Assembly: GCF_030680185.1 (NCBI RefSeq)
Contig: NZ_JAUXVZ010000004.1
Span: 34,937-98,936 of the forward strand
DNA from: Phenylobacterium sp.
GTDB taxonomy: Bacteria; Pseudomonadota; Alphaproteobacteria; Caulobacterales; Caulobacteraceae
DNA: 64,000 nt
Direction: 5' to 3'
This document shows, in pieces, positions 41,278 to 50,454 of the stretch. Below the pieces are notes generated by a model. That model did no database searches. It was not told where the DNA came from and saw only the letters and a program-made list of their open reading frames with translations. A program made the translations under genes and the position numbers. Numbering within the stretch: position 1 is the first letter of the stretch; each line of letters starts with the position of its first letter.

Positions 41278-42164
41278 GCAGCGACCTCGCCCACCGCCTG
41301 GGCCAGCGCCTCGCGGACCAGGTCCGGGCGCTCCATCGGCAGGAAGTGGCTGGTCCCGGGCACGGTCTCGATCCGGTACCGGCCCGTGGCGGTTAGGTTC
41401 TCGATGTGGTCGTCGATCCGGCAGGTGGAGCCCTGCTCGGCCCGGAAAATCCGCACCGGGCGAGGACAGGTCTGCGCCGCGGCCCAGGCCTGGCCGTCAT
41501 AGACCGAGAAGTTCGAGGCCTCCCAGGCGGGCGCGCAGGCCAGCTCCACCCGGCCATCCTCCAGATCGCGGAAGCCTGCGGCCACATAGTCGGCCAGCTG
41601 TTCGCCCGACCAGGTCTTGAAGGCGCCCCGGCCCTGGTAGGCGGCCAAGGCGGCCTCGCGGCTGTCGAACACCGGCCGCCGCCGCAGGGCGCCCTGGACC
41701 AGGGGCCACTGGGCCAGGTCGACGGGCGCAAGCTCGGTCCGGTCGGGGCTGAGCACGGGGTCGAACAGCACCAGACGGGCGATCCGCGCCGGGTCCTCGG
41801 CTGCGGCCATCAGGCTGGTGGTCGCCCCCATGGAATGCCCCGCCACCACCACGGGTCTTGAGGCCACATGCGGCAGCAGGGCCAGCAGGTCGTCGCGATA
41901 CTCCGCCCAGCCCGGCCGGTTCTCCAGCACGGTGGGCAGGGTCGTGGCGCCATGGCCCCGCAGGTCGATGGCCAGGATGCGCAAGGTCGTGGCCAGAGGC
42001 GCCAGGATGGTCCGGTAGGTCTGGGCGTTGAAGCCGTTGGCGTGACAGAAGATGAGATCCAGATCCCGCTCGGCCGGGCCGAACTCCAGCGCCGCCATTT
42101 CCCCGCCCCGGCTGGGCAGGGGAAACCGGCGGACCCGCGGCGTCGCATCGACCATTCCATCCAT
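41274..42164 (-). CDS. Alpha/beta hydrolase family protein
   Basis: This 296-residue alpha/beta-hydrolase has oxyanion region LIFCHANGFNAQTY, the nucleophile elbow VVVAGHSMGATTS with Ser at about 106, an Asp-rich strand LVLFDPVLS, and a His near the C-terminus in PGTSHFLPMERP. The FCHANGFNAQTYR pattern is common in proteobacterial uncharacterised hydrolases. The ATG at 42164 was chosen because AAGGA lies 7 nt upstream. It is divergent from the DUF488 gene. Confidence 0.87.
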   Translation of the reverse strand: MDGMVDATPRVRRFPLPSRGGEMAALEFGPAERDLDLIFCHANGFNAQTYRTILAPLATTLRILAIDLRGHGATTLPTVLENRPGWAEYRDDLLALLPHVASRPVVVAGHSMGATTSLMAAAEDPARIARLVLFDPVLSPDRTELAPVDLAQWPLVQGALRRRPVFDSREAALAAYQGRGAFKTWSGEQLADYVAAGFRDLEDGRVELACAPAWEASNFSVYDGQAWAAAQTCPRPVRIFRAEQGSTCRIDDHIENLTATGRYRIETVPGTSHFLPMERPDLVREALAQAVGEVAA

Positions 42165-42268
42165 CGGCGGATCCTTAGTCCAAAGCCATCGTCGGCGCCG
42201 TGAAGCTGGGTCAGGGCGCGAAGGCTCCATATATCCTGTCTGACCCCTGACCCAAGGAGAGGTTCGCC

Positions 42269-42700
42269 ATGGCCATCGCCACCATCGGCTATGAGGGCAA
42301 GACCCAGGCCCAGATGATCGCGGAGCTCAAGGCCGCCGGCGTCGAGCTGGTGGTCGATGTCCGCGCCGTGGCCGCCTCGCGCCGGCCGGGTTTCTCCAAG
42401 ACCATATTGGGCGCCAGCCTCGAGGCCGAAGGCATCGGCTATGAGCACCTGCGGGGCCTGGGCACGCCGAAGGCCGGCCGCGACGCCGCCCGCGCGGGCC
42501 GCATCGCCGAGATGCGCGGCATCTTCGAAGCGCACCTGGCCGAACCCCAGGCCGTGACGCAGCTGGCCCGCGCCCAGGAACTGGCCAGTAACAAGAAGAT
42601 CGCGCTCCTCTGTTTCGAGGCCCGCGCCTGCGACTGCCACCGGGCCATCGTCGCCGAACGCCTCTGCGAGGCCCTGGACCAGCCGGTGGAAGATCTCTGA
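42269..42700 (+). CDS. DUF488 family protein
   Basis: This 143-residue DUF488 protein has ATIGYEGKTQAQMIAELKAAGVELVVDVRAV at the N-terminus and the family signature ALLCFEARACDCHRAIVAE (two Cys and a His) near residues 111-129. Structure and biochemical role of DUF488 are not established in general; the CxxxxxxCHR motif suggests a nucleotide or metal interaction. It precedes the dienoyl-CoA isomerase gene on the same strand by about 70 nt. Confidence 0.9.
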   Translation: MAIATIGYEGKTQAQMIAELKAAGVELVVDVRAVAASRRPGFSKTILGASLEAEGIGYEHLRGLGTPKAGRDAARAGRIAEMRGIFEAHLAEPQAVTQLARAQELASNKKIALLCFEARACDCHRAIVAERLCEALDQPVEDL

Positions 42701-42769
42701 AGGGCTTGGCCTTCCCCCGCGTCAGGGCTGATGATGGGGCAAACACCCCAACAAGCTCAGGGATACGCC

Positions 42770-43663
42770 ATGACCGCCGCCCATCTGCACGACGCCGACG
42801 CCATTCCGGCCCTCGGTCCCTGGACCTGTTTCGATGTGGAGATCGAGGCGGGCGTGGCCCATATCCGGCTCAAGCGGCCCGAGGCCTATAACAGCATGAT
42901 CCGGGATTTCTGGAACGAGCTGCCGGTGATCGTGCGCGACATCAACGACAATGTCCGGGCCCGCTGCATCGTCATTTCGTCGACGGGCAAGCACTTCTCC
43001 GCCGGCATGGACCTGGCGGTGTTCGGCGGCGGCGGGACCTCGGCGGCCGATGGCGGCGCCGCGCCCGACCGCTTTATCGCCGCCGAGGGCCAGCGCCACC
43101 ATATCCGCTGGCTGCAGGACTGCTTCTCCTGCCTGGACGAGGCCCGCATGCCGGTGCTGGTGGCCATCCAGGGGGGCTGCATCGGCGGGGCCATGGATAT
43201 GACCAGCGCCTGCGACATCCGCTACGCCACCGAGGACGCCTTCTTCTGCGTGCAGGAGATCAATATCGGCATGACCGCCGACGTCGGCACCTTCCCGCGG
43301 CTGTGCAAGCTGATCCCCGAGGGCTGGGTCCGCGAGTTGGCCTATACCGGCCGCCGCCTGCCCGCCCAGCGGGCCAAGGAGATCGGCCTGGTCAATGAGG
43401 TCTTCCCGACCCACGAGGCCCTGCTCGACCACGTGATGGCCACGGCCCGCGAGATCGCCGAGAAGTCGCCCCTGGCGGTGACCGGCTCGAAGGTGATGAT
43501 CAACTACGCCCGGGACCACACCATCGCCGATGGCCTGGACTATATCGCCGTCTGGCAGACCGGCATGTTCGCGGGCTCCCACATGGGCGAGGCCTTCAAG
43601 GCCAAGGCCGAGAAGCGGCCGGCCGACTTCCCCGACCTGCGGCCCCTGCGGCACGAGATGTAG
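42770..43663 (+). CDS. Delta(3,5)-delta(2,4)-dienoyl-CoA isomerase-like crotonase
   Basis: This 297-residue crotonase-fold protein has residues diagnostic of ECH1-type dienoyl-CoA isomerases: D149 in ACDIRYATEDAFF, E163 in VQEINIG and D171 in TADVGTF. The oxyanion segments KHFSAGMDLAVF and QGGCIGGAMD are also present. It would shift double bonds in beta-oxidation of odd-position unsaturated fatty acids. The ATG at 42770 follows AGGGA at 7 nt. Generic enoyl-CoA hydratase is the alternative, but the three acidic residues favour the isomerase. Confidence 0.87.
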   Translation: MTAAHLHDADAIPALGPWTCFDVEIEAGVAHIRLKRPEAYNSMIRDFWNELPVIVRDINDNVRARCIVISSTGKHFSAGMDLAVFGGGGTSAADGGAAPDRFIAAEGQRHHIRWLQDCFSCLDEARMPVLVAIQGGCIGGAMDMTSACDIRYATEDAFFCVQEINIGMTADVGTFPRLCKLIPEGWVRELAYTGRRLPAQRAKEIGLVNEVFPTHEALLDHVMATAREIAEKSPLAVTGSKVMINYARDHTIADGLDYIAVWQTGMFAGSHMGEAFKAKAEKRPADFPDLRPLRHEM

Positions 43664-43669
43664 GGGACC

Positions 43670-44869
43670 TCAGAGGACCAGTTCGGCGCCGCGCAGGTCG
43701 GCGCCGGACAGCTTCGCCCCGGAGAGATCGGCCTCCAGGAAGCGGGCGCGCCGGGCGTTGGCGCCGGTGAGGTCGGCATAGCGCAGGATCGCCCGGTTCA
43801 GGTCGGTGCGCAGCAGCCGCCCCTCGGCAATCTCCAGCGGCCCCAGGCGGGCCTCGCGCAGATCGGCGCGGATCAGATTGGCCCCGGTCAGCCTGGCCCC
43901 CCGCAGATCGGCGCCCCGCAGATTGGCCTTGCGCAGGTCGCAGCCCGAGAGGTCGGCGCCCTGCAACTGGACGCCCTCCATATCCATGTCGAAGAAGATC
44001 GAGCCGGCGGCGGCCAGCCCGCTCAGCCGGCGGCGGCGCAGGGTGCGCAGGCCGCGGAAATCCACCTCCGCCGCCGCGGCGGCCTTGCCCCGCGCCCCCT
44101 GGCTGTCGCAGAAGGCCTCGTGGTCGGCGACGAGGTCGTAGAGCGGCACGTCGTCCACATAGAAGATCGCCGCCGGCGCCCGCAGCACCTCGCTGAGATC
44201 GACCTGGTTGAGACCGGCGGAGCCGAGATTGACGCCAGCCACCACCGCCCCGCGCAGGGAGGCGCCGGTGAGGTCGGCCCCGTCGATCTGAGCGCCGGAG
44301 AGGTCGGCTCCGTCCAGCCGGGCGCCGGCCATCCGCGCGCCCACCAGGATCGCCCCGGTCAGGCTGGCGTCGGTGCAGTCGACCGCCGTCACCACATCGC
44401 GCAGATTGGCGCCGGCCACGACGGCGTATTCCAGATTTCCGGCCCGCTCGCCCGGCGTGATGACCCGAAACCCGTCCTGACGGTCCTGCATGGCGATGCG
44501 CCCTTCGCGCAGGTCGCACTCGGCCATGTCGGCGCCGGAAAGGTTGGCGCCCCGCAGGCTGGACCCACGAAGATCGGCCCTGGCCAGCCTTGCGCCGCGC
44601 AGGTCGGCGTCCCGCAGGTCGGCGCCAAACAGGATGGAGCGGCTGAGTTCGGCCTGGGCCAGGATCGCGCCGCTGAGGCGCGCGCCGGTCAGATCCGCCT
44701 CGGTGAGCAGGGCGCCTTCCAGGTTCCAGTCGGAGAGATCGGCCCGGATCAGGCTGGCCCGGCGTCCGCCCTTCAGACCCCGCACATAGCGGGCGTGCGC
44801 CTCCAGGGCGGCGCGGATGTCGTCCGCCGTATGGCGGACCAGGTGGGAAGGCGCGGCTTGGGCGGACAT
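43670..44869 (-). CDS. Pentapeptide-repeat protein with two non-repeat inserts
   Basis: This 399-residue protein is built mainly of A(D/N)LxG-type pentapeptide repeats, folding as a right-handed quadrilateral beta-helix. There are three blocks: about 38-115, 150-215 and 290-399. Two non-repeat inserts separate them: GRIAMQDRQDGFRVITPGE (about 119-140) and a larger section from about 225 to 285 containing FYVDDVPLYDLVADHEAFC and a basic TLRRRRLSG. The N-terminal 30 residues are helical and not repeated. No signal peptide, so probably cytoplasmic. Function unknown; some relatives mimic DNA, but this one has no obvious gyrase context. Confidence 0.85.
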   Translation of the reverse strand: MSAQAAPSHLVRHTADDIRAALEAHARYVRGLKGGRRASLIRADLSDWNLEGALLTEADLTGARLSGAILAQAELSRSILFGADLRDADLRGARLARADLRGSSLRGANLSGADMAECDLREGRIAMQDRQDGFRVITPGERAGNLEYAVVAGANLRDVVTAVDCTDASLTGAILVGARMAGARLDGADLSGAQIDGADLTGASLRGAVVAGVNLGSAGLNQVDLSEVLRAPAAIFYVDDVPLYDLVADHEAFCDSQGARGKAAAAAEVDFRGLRTLRRRRLSGLAAAGSIFFDMDMEGVQLQGADLSGCDLRKANLRGADLRGARLTGANLIRADLREARLGPLEIAEGRLLRTDLNRAILRYADLTGANARRARFLEADLSGAKLSGADLRGAELVL

Positions 44870-44948
44870 GCTTGGCTTTCAGCTCAAGCCGTCAACTTGG
44901 CCGCGGCGCCTTTAAGGAAGGGTTTGCGGCGCGACCTTGGGCCGCACC

Positions 44949-45635
44949 CTATTCCTGGGCGCCGGAAGCCCCGCCGCCCTGGCCGGCGGCCTGGAGAAGG
45001 CTGGCGATTCGGTCGGTGGCGTCGGCGGCCTGACTCAGCATGTGCAGCGGGCCCGACCCGGGACGCACGGCGGCCACCATCTGATTGGCGGCCGACTGGG
45101 CCACGGTGACGGCGGTGTTCTGGGCCGTGGTGAAGCCCGTCTTGGTGAGGGTTGCGGCCGTGGCGTCCTGATAGATGAAGCCGTGGACCGGATAGGTGGT
45201 CGAGCCCAGATCGCCGATGGAATCGTACCAGACCTTGACCTGGCTCCAGTCGCCGGAGGGCGAGACATCGATCACGGTGACGTCGCGCTCGATCTGACCG
45301 CGGGTTCCGTTGATTCGCGACCAGTTGGCGTGGTTGATCTGGATGACCCGCTCGGTCAGCACCTGGCTGACCACGGCCACGTGGCCCAGGCGCATCTTGC
45401 CGGTGGGCTTGAAGCAGAGCACCGCGCCGGCCTGGGGGGTGTTGCCGGTGTCGTACTTGCCGGCCGCCTGCTTCCACCAGGTCCAGGCGTCGCCAAAGAT
45501 CTGCACGCCCGAAATCATCCGGGCGAAGGGCACGCATTGCCAGTAGGTGTCGGCGAAGGCCGAGCTTGCGGGCGCCAGGGCCATGACCGCAGCCGCGGTG
45601 ATGGAACCAAGGACGATGCGTGTCCGTTTGATCAT
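44949..45635 (-). CDS. Secreted CHAP-domain amidase/peptidase
   Basis: This 228-residue protein has an N-terminal signal peptide (1-28, AFA cleavage) and a CHAP domain at about 30-150, with catalytic Cys34 (WQCVPFARM) and His85 (RLGHVAVVS). The CHAP domain cleaves peptidoglycan peptide or amide bonds. The C-terminal 60 residues are Ala/Gln-rich. In Caulobacterales, a similar compact domain order is found in periplasmic cell wall enzymes. It is the only gene between the pentapeptide gene and the acyltransferase. Confidence 0.87.
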   Translation of the reverse strand: MIKRTRIVLGSITAAAVMALAPASSAFADTYWQCVPFARMISGVQIFGDAWTWWKQAAGKYDTGNTPQAGAVLCFKPTGKMRLGHVAVVSQVLTERVIQINHANWSRINGTRGQIERDVTVIDVSPSGDWSQVKVWYDSIGDLGSTTYPVHGFIYQDATAATLTKTGFTTAQNTAVTVAQSAANQMVAAVRPGSGPLHMLSQAADATDRIASLLQAAGQGGGASGAQE

Positions 45636-45704
45636 GTTGGGCGTACTCCCATGACGCGAACTGCGGTCATGGATAGTTTCGCCTCACGAGAATGAAAAGA
45701 GGGT

Positions 45705-46802
45705 TTATGCGCCTGCAACCTTTGGCGCCCGCCCTTTCCACATCTCTGCCCACAGCTTCATGTGCGTTCGGGCCGGTTTCTCGATCAGGTGGTATGAGAT
45801 GGCCGCCAGTGGAACCACGCCCACCAGGAAGACACACCACAGGGGCCAGGGCAGTTGCCCGCTTTCAAGCTTGAGCAGGCTGGTTGCCCCGTTCACGAAT
45901 ACAATCTTCCACGGCACGCAGACCATGTAGATCGAATAGCTGATCTCACCCAGATAGATCAGGGGACGCGCGCTGAGCACGCTGGAACCGGCCTGAGCCA
46001 TGCGGGCCAGGTAGAAGATCAGGCCCCCGGTGGCCAGGACGATAATCGTGTCGGACATGGCCGTGGCCGCTGCAATCAGGGCGACGGCGCCTGAAATTAT
46101 GGCGCCGGCCAGGGCGCCCTTGCGGCCGGGACCCGCCCGTTCACGCCACAGACTGTGAAGAGCGCACCCCAGGGCGAAGCAGGGCACGATGCGCAGAGCG
46201 CCCCAGCGGATGGTCGCCAGGGTCAGGGGATGACCGGCCCAGGCCTCGAAGCCCGCATAGAGCACCGCCATGAAGATCGCCGCCAGGGCCACAGCCACCA
46301 GCGGCCGGGCCTTCAGGGCCAGCGCGGCCCAGGCGAACAGGGGGAAGGTCAGATAGGCGAACCACTCGGCCGAGATCGACCAGGACGGATGGTTCCAGCC
46401 CGCCTGCGGCGCCAGGCCCCAGGCCTGCACCAGCAGCAGATTGGCCGGCAGCGACTCCCAGGACAGGATGTTGGGGTCGACCGCAAAGCCGGCCGCCGTG
46501 GCGCCCGCCGCCAGCACGCCCATGCCGATCAGGGTGGCCAGATGCAGCGGATAGACCCGCGCCAGCCGCGCCCAGAGGAAGCTCCCATAGGTGAAGCGGC
46601 CGGTCTCCACCTCGCTGCGATAGACGTGGCAGAGGATGAAGCCCGAGAGGATGAAGAACAGCTCCACCCCCAGATAGCCCTTGGCCACGAACAACGGGGT
46701 CCCCGCGGTCGCCAGGGCCGGCCAGTAGTGGAAGAGCACCACCCAGAAGGCGGCGAAGAACCGCAGGGAGGTGAGCGGGCGGATATGCTGGGCGTCCGTC
46801 AT
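45705..46802 (-). CDS. Acyltransferase family 3 (OafA/YrhL-like)
   Basis: This 365-residue integral membrane protein with about ten hydrophobic segments belongs to the acyltransferase-3 family, which transfers acetyl or other acyl groups to surface sugars. It has the N-terminal RPLTSLRFFAAFWVVLFHYWP segment with the conserved Arg and catalytic His (about 9-29), followed by GYLGVELFFILSGFILCHVY, both strongly typical. A Ser/Trp-rich WNHPSWSISAEWFAYL motif lies at about 138-153. The substrate is unknown. No O-antigen genes are next to it. Confidence 0.92.
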   Translation of the reverse strand: MTDAQHIRPLTSLRFFAAFWVVLFHYWPALATAGTPLFVAKGYLGVELFFILSGFILCHVYRSEVETGRFTYGSFLWARLARVYPLHLATLIGMGVLAAGATAAGFAVDPNILSWESLPANLLLVQAWGLAPQAGWNHPSWSISAEWFAYLTFPLFAWAALALKARPLVAVALAAIFMAVLYAGFEAWAGHPLTLATIRWGALRIVPCFALGCALHSLWRERAGPGRKGALAGAIISGAVALIAAATAMSDTIIVLATGGLIFYLARMAQAGSSVLSARPLIYLGEISYSIYMVCVPWKIVFVNGATSLLKLESGQLPWPLWCVFLVGVVPLAAISYHLIEKPARTHMKLWAEMWKGRAPKVAGA

Positions 46803-46932
46803 GGGTCGAAGGCTTTCTGGCGCGACGTTTCGCCCTAGTCTGGCGCAGGAAGCCTCACCATCGCGTTAGCGCTGGAGCGCGATCCACGTTCGGCTAGAAG
46901 GTCGTTACGGGAGCAACGGAGAATCACCCCCG

Positions 46933-47763
46933 ATGGACAGTCTCATGGCCCTCATGGCCGATCCGGCCGCCTGGGCCGCCCTCATCGCCCTGGTGGTGAT
47001 GGAGGTCGTGCTCGGCATCGACAACCTCGTCTTCATTTCCATCCTCTCCAACAAGCTGCCCGAGGAGCAGCGTAGCAAGGCGCGCAGGATCGGCATCGCG
47101 CTCGCCCTGATCATGCGTCTGGCCCTGCTCTCGACCATCGCCTTCCTGGTCGGCCTGACCCAGCCGGTCTTCAGCCTGCCCTTCCAGGGGCCGGTGGATC
47201 CCGTTCATGGCGTGCCGATGTTCGAGATGGACTTCTCCTGGCGCGATCTGATCCTGATCGCCGGCGGCCTGTTCCTCCTGTGGAAGGCGACCACCGAAAT
47301 CCATGAAAAGGTGGACGTCGACAGCACCCACGGGGTTCTGGACGTCAAGGCCCGCGTGGCGGCCAACTTCGGCGCCGTGATCGTGCAGATCCTGTTGCTG
47401 GACCTGGTCTTCTCGGTGGACTCTATCCTGACCGCCGTGGGCATGACCGACCATCTGCCGATCATGATCATCGCCGTGGTCGTGGCCGTCGCCGTGATGC
47501 TGCTGGCGGCCGATCCCCTGGCCAACTTCATCAACAACAACCCGACCGTGGTCATGCTGGCCCTGGGCTTCCTGTTGATGATCGGCGTCACCCTGATCGC
47601 CGACGGCTTCGGCTTCCATGTGCCCAAGGGCTACATCTACGCCGCCATGGCCTTCTCGGGCCTGGTGGAGGGGCTGAACATGGCCTCGCGAAATGCGGCC
47701 AAGCGGAAAGAGGCGAAAGCCGCATCAGGGCATGCATCGCCCGCCGGTTCTGATAACGTCTGA
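46933..47763 (+). CDS. TerC family membrane protein
   Basis: This 276-residue protein has about seven hydrophobic segments. The family signatures [20 protein letters not shown] (about 24-43) and [15 protein letters not shown] (about 158-172) carry the acidic residues in membrane segments thought to bind metal (Mn2+/Ca2+-type). Relatives export manganese or take part in tellurite resistance; the substrate here is not shown. I see no manganese riboswitch (yybP-ykoY) upstream. It is divergent from the acyltransferase gene. Confidence 0.93.
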   Translation: MDSLMALMADPAAWAALIALVVMEVVLGIDNLVFISILSNKLPEEQRSKARRIGIALALIMRLALLSTIAFLVGLTQPVFSLPFQGPVDPVHGVPMFEMDFSWRDLILIAGGLFLLWKATTEIHEKVDVDSTHGVLDVKARVAANFGAVIVQILLLDLVFSVDSILTAVGMTDHLPIMIIAVVVAVAVMLLAADPLANFINNNPTVVMLALGFLLMIGVTLIADGFGFHVPKGYIYAAMAFSGLVEGLNMASRNAAKRKEAKAASGHASPAGSDNV

Positions 47764-47830
47764 GGATTAACCCCGCCTCGGGGCGCTTCGCGGCGCGCCG
47801 GGGCGGACTCAGACATTTAGAAAAACCGGA

Positions 47831-49549
47831 GTGGGCGGCGTTTTTTCGCGTCGCGCAGATCCGCATAATTTGGCGGCGCTCGAACGCCGCTTTGGAAACG
47901 CCGCGTTGCAAGAGCCCCAAGTTTTTAACGAGGCCGATCGCCGCCTCACGCTTATCTCGGTCCTGATCGTCTTCCTGCTGAGCGCCATGAGCCAGACCGT
48001 GGTGGCCACGGCCATGCCGCGGATCGTCTCGGACCTGTCAGGCCTCCACCTCTACGCCTGGGCGACCACGGCCTATCTGCTGGCCTCGACCGTCATGGTG
48101 CCCATCTGGGGCAAGCTCGGCGACATCTATGGCCGCAAGCCCATCCTGCTGACCGGCATTGGCATCTTCCTTGGGGGCTCGTGGCTGGCCGGCCTGGCCG
48201 GGGAGTTCGGCGACCTGCCCCTACTGGGCGGCGGCATGGTCCAGCTGATCACCGCCCGCGCCATCCAGGGGATCGGCGGCGGCGCCCTCTTCACCATCGC
48301 CTTCGCCATCATCGCCGACCTCTACGCCCCGCGGGAGCGGGCCCAGTTCTCCGGCCTGTTCGGGGCGGTGTTCGGGGTGGCCAGCATCTTCGGCCCCGTC
48401 ATCGGCGGCTTCTTCACCGATCACGGAACGGTCGAGCTGGCCGGCCATGTGATCGAGGGCTGGCGCTGGGTCTTCTATGTCAACGTGCCCTTCGCGCTCG
48501 CCGCCGTGGCCATGATCCTGATCAAGATGCCGGCCCTGCCGCCCCGGGGCGAGGGACGGATCGACTTCGTCGGCGCGGCCCTCATCGTCGTCGGCTTCAC
48601 CACCCTGCTCCTGGCCATCACCTGGGGCGGACGGGACTACGGCTGGGGCTCGCCCATGATCCTTGGCCTGCTGGCCACGGCCGGCGTCAGCCTGGTCGCC
48701 TTCTTCTTCGTCCAGAAGGCGGTGTGGGACCCGATCCTGCCGCTGGAGATGTTCCAGAACCGGACCTTCAACACCGCCAACGGCGCGGCCTTCGTCTATT
48801 CCATGGCCTTCATGGGGGTGACCTCCTTCCTGCCCCTCTACATGCAGGTGGGCCAGGGCGTGCCGGCCACCCGCAGCGGCCTGACCATGCTGGCCCTGAT
48901 GGTCGGCCTGGTGGCGTCCTCCACCCTCAACGGCCGGCTGGTCACCAAGACGGGCGTCTACAAGCCCTTCATGATCGGCGGCGGCGCCGTCTTGATCCTC
49001 GGGGTCTTTTCCCTGTGCTTCATCGGTCCCGACACCGCCACCCTGGACCTCGCCTGGCGCCTGCTGATCGTCGGGATCGGCCTTGGCCCCGGCCAGAGCC
49101 TGTTCAGCCTGGCGGTGCAGAACGCCGTGCCCATGCACCAGCTCGGCGTGGCCACCAGTTCGGGCCAGTTCGTCCGCCAGATCGGCTCGACCATGGGGGT
49201 GGCCCTGTTCGGCGCCATCCTCACCTGGGGCCTGACCGCCGAGCTTGGGCGGCTGTCGGCCGCCAATCCGGCCGTCCAGATGGAGACCCTGGAGCTCTCG
49301 GACCTGCAGCAGATGGCCATGGAGCGGGACGCCGACCCCAGCCAGGCCGCCGCCCGGGCCGCCGATCCGGTCACCCGAGCCGCCGACCAGATCATCCGCC
49401 AGAGCCTGTCCACCGCCGTGGTCTACGGCATCATGTTCAGCCTGGGGATGCTGCTGATCGGGTTCGTGCTGATGCTGATGATCCCCGGCGTCCCCCTGAA
49501 GGACAGCCATACGCCGGCCCCGCCCAAGCCCGCCGAGGTGGAGGCCTGA
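47831..49549 (+). CDS. DHA2-family major facilitator (EmrB/QacA-like) drug efflux transporter
   Basis: This 572-residue transporter has 14 predicted hydrophobic segments, the DHA2 subfamily pattern. Motif D1 LLSAMSQTVVATAMPRIVSDL, motif A GKLGDIYGRKPILLTG and motif C GAVFGVASIFGPVIGGFFTDH are present. It likely exports lipophilic or amphiphilic compounds by proton antiport. GTG at 47831 is the longest start; TTG near 47905 (MQEPQVFNEADRR) is an alternative because the first 24 residues lack family similarity. It is convergent with the Crp/Fnr gene, 13 nt away. Confidence 0.9.
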   Translation: MGGVFSRRADPHNLAALERRFGNAALQEPQVFNEADRRLTLISVLIVFLLSAMSQTVVATAMPRIVSDLSGLHLYAWATTAYLLASTVMVPIWGKLGDIYGRKPILLTGIGIFLGGSWLAGLAGEFGDLPLLGGGMVQLITARAIQGIGGGALFTIAFAIIADLYAPRERAQFSGLFGAVFGVASIFGPVIGGFFTDHGTVELAGHVIEGWRWVFYVNVPFALAAVAMILIKMPALPPRGEGRIDFVGAALIVVGFTTLLLAITWGGRDYGWGSPMILGLLATAGVSLVAFFFVQKAVWDPILPLEMFQNRTFNTANGAAFVYSMAFMGVTSFLPLYMQVGQGVPATRSGLTMLALMVGLVASSTLNGRLVTKTGVYKPFMIGGGAVLILGVFSLCFIGPDTATLDLAWRLLIVGIGLGPGQSLFSLAVQNAVPMHQLGVATSSGQFVRQIGSTMGVALFGAILTWGLTAELGRLSAANPAVQMETLELSDLQQMAMERDADPSQAAARAADPVTRAADQIIRQSLSTAVVYGIMFSLGMLLIGFVLMLMIPGVPLKDSHTPAPPKPAEVEA

Positions 49550-49562
49550 GGCGCTGACGCCC

Positions 49563-50330
49563 TCAGTCCTCGGCCACCTCGGGCAGCAGCACGGCGAAGT
49601 GGTCCTCCACCGCGCGGTAGCATTCGCAGCAGGCGTCTTCGAGACCGTCGCGGTCGAGGATCTCCACATGGCCATGGTGCTGGCGGATCAGACCCCGGTG
49701 CTCGAGCGCCTTGGCGACGCCGGACACGGTGGTGCGCTGCACCCCCAGCATCTCGGCCAGGGACTGCTGGGTCAGGCGGATCACATTGGACTCCGCCCGG
49801 TCATGGGTCGACAGCAGCCAGCGGCAGGCGCGCTGCTCCACCGGATGCAGGGCGTTGCACAGCACCGACTGCATCACCTGGGCCAGCAGGCTGTCGGCAT
49901 AGCGCGAGAACAGGTCCGAGATTTCCGAATGCCGCCGCTTGGTGGATTCCAGGACTTCGGTGGCGATGGCCATGGCCGGGCCGGCCACCTGCACCACGGC
50001 GCGGGAGAAGGCGGGCTTGTTTCCGGCGCTGACAATGCCGCCGGCGGCGCCTTCGCGGCCGATGCTGGCGGCCTCGACCTCGCGGCCGTCCCGGGTGACC
50101 AGGACCAGCGAGATGATCGCCGGGCCGGCCGGCAGGTGCGTGGTCTCCACGTCATCGCCCGGCTCGAACAGCACCCGCCCCCGCTCCAGGGTGATGGGCC
50201 GCAGGTGGGGCGCAAGCTCTCGCAGCACGGCCGGCGGCAGGGCGGCCAGCAGCCGATTGCCGCGAAGGGCGGAAAGGTCTGACGCCGCCGCCGGACGGCG
50301 GGGGTCGGGACTGGACTGGCCCATGGACAT
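49563..50330 (-). CDS. Crp/Fnr-family transcriptional regulator
   Basis: This 255-residue regulator has a cyclic-nucleotide-binding-like sensor domain (about 20-150, GRVLFEPGDDVETTHLPAGPAIISLV) and a C-terminal winged helix-turn-helix with QQSLAEMLGVQRTTVSGVAKALEHRGLI (about 188-215). The last part has a CCECYR cysteine group (about 235-240) not typical of CRP itself and of unknown purpose. The effector is not clear. It belongs to the type found in many alphaproteobacteria with HTH TTVSGVA. Confidence 0.9.
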   Translation of the reverse strand: MSMGQSSPDPRRPAAASDLSALRGNRLLAALPPAVLRELAPHLRPITLERGRVLFEPGDDVETTHLPAGPAIISLVLVTRDGREVEAASIGREGAAGGIVSAGNKPAFSRAVVQVAGPAMAIATEVLESTKRRHSEISDLFSRYADSLLAQVMQSVLCNALHPVEQRACRWLLSTHDRAESNVIRLTQQSLAEMLGVQRTTVSGVAKALEHRGLIRQHHGHVEILDRDGLEDACCECYRAVEDHFAVLLPEVAED

Positions 50331-50454
50331 GGGAACGGGCGCCTCAGATCGGCAGGGAGGAGAGTAGGAACCCTATCAGGCCTAGCGCCTGGGACCCAGC
50401 CTGTCCGTCGGCTCCCCGACCTCCCGGCCAAGCTTGCCGCACGCGCGTTTCCCT

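Noticed and set aside
46803..46932. Manganese riboswitch (yybP-ykoY) before the TerC gene
   Set aside because: TerC genes often have it, but I could not find the conserved GGGGAGUA-type loop or its partner in this 130-nt leader.
47764..47818. Terminator after terC
   Set aside because: G+C-rich complementarity is present (GGCGC around TTCGCG) but stems are imperfect and there is no T-run, so I did not list it.
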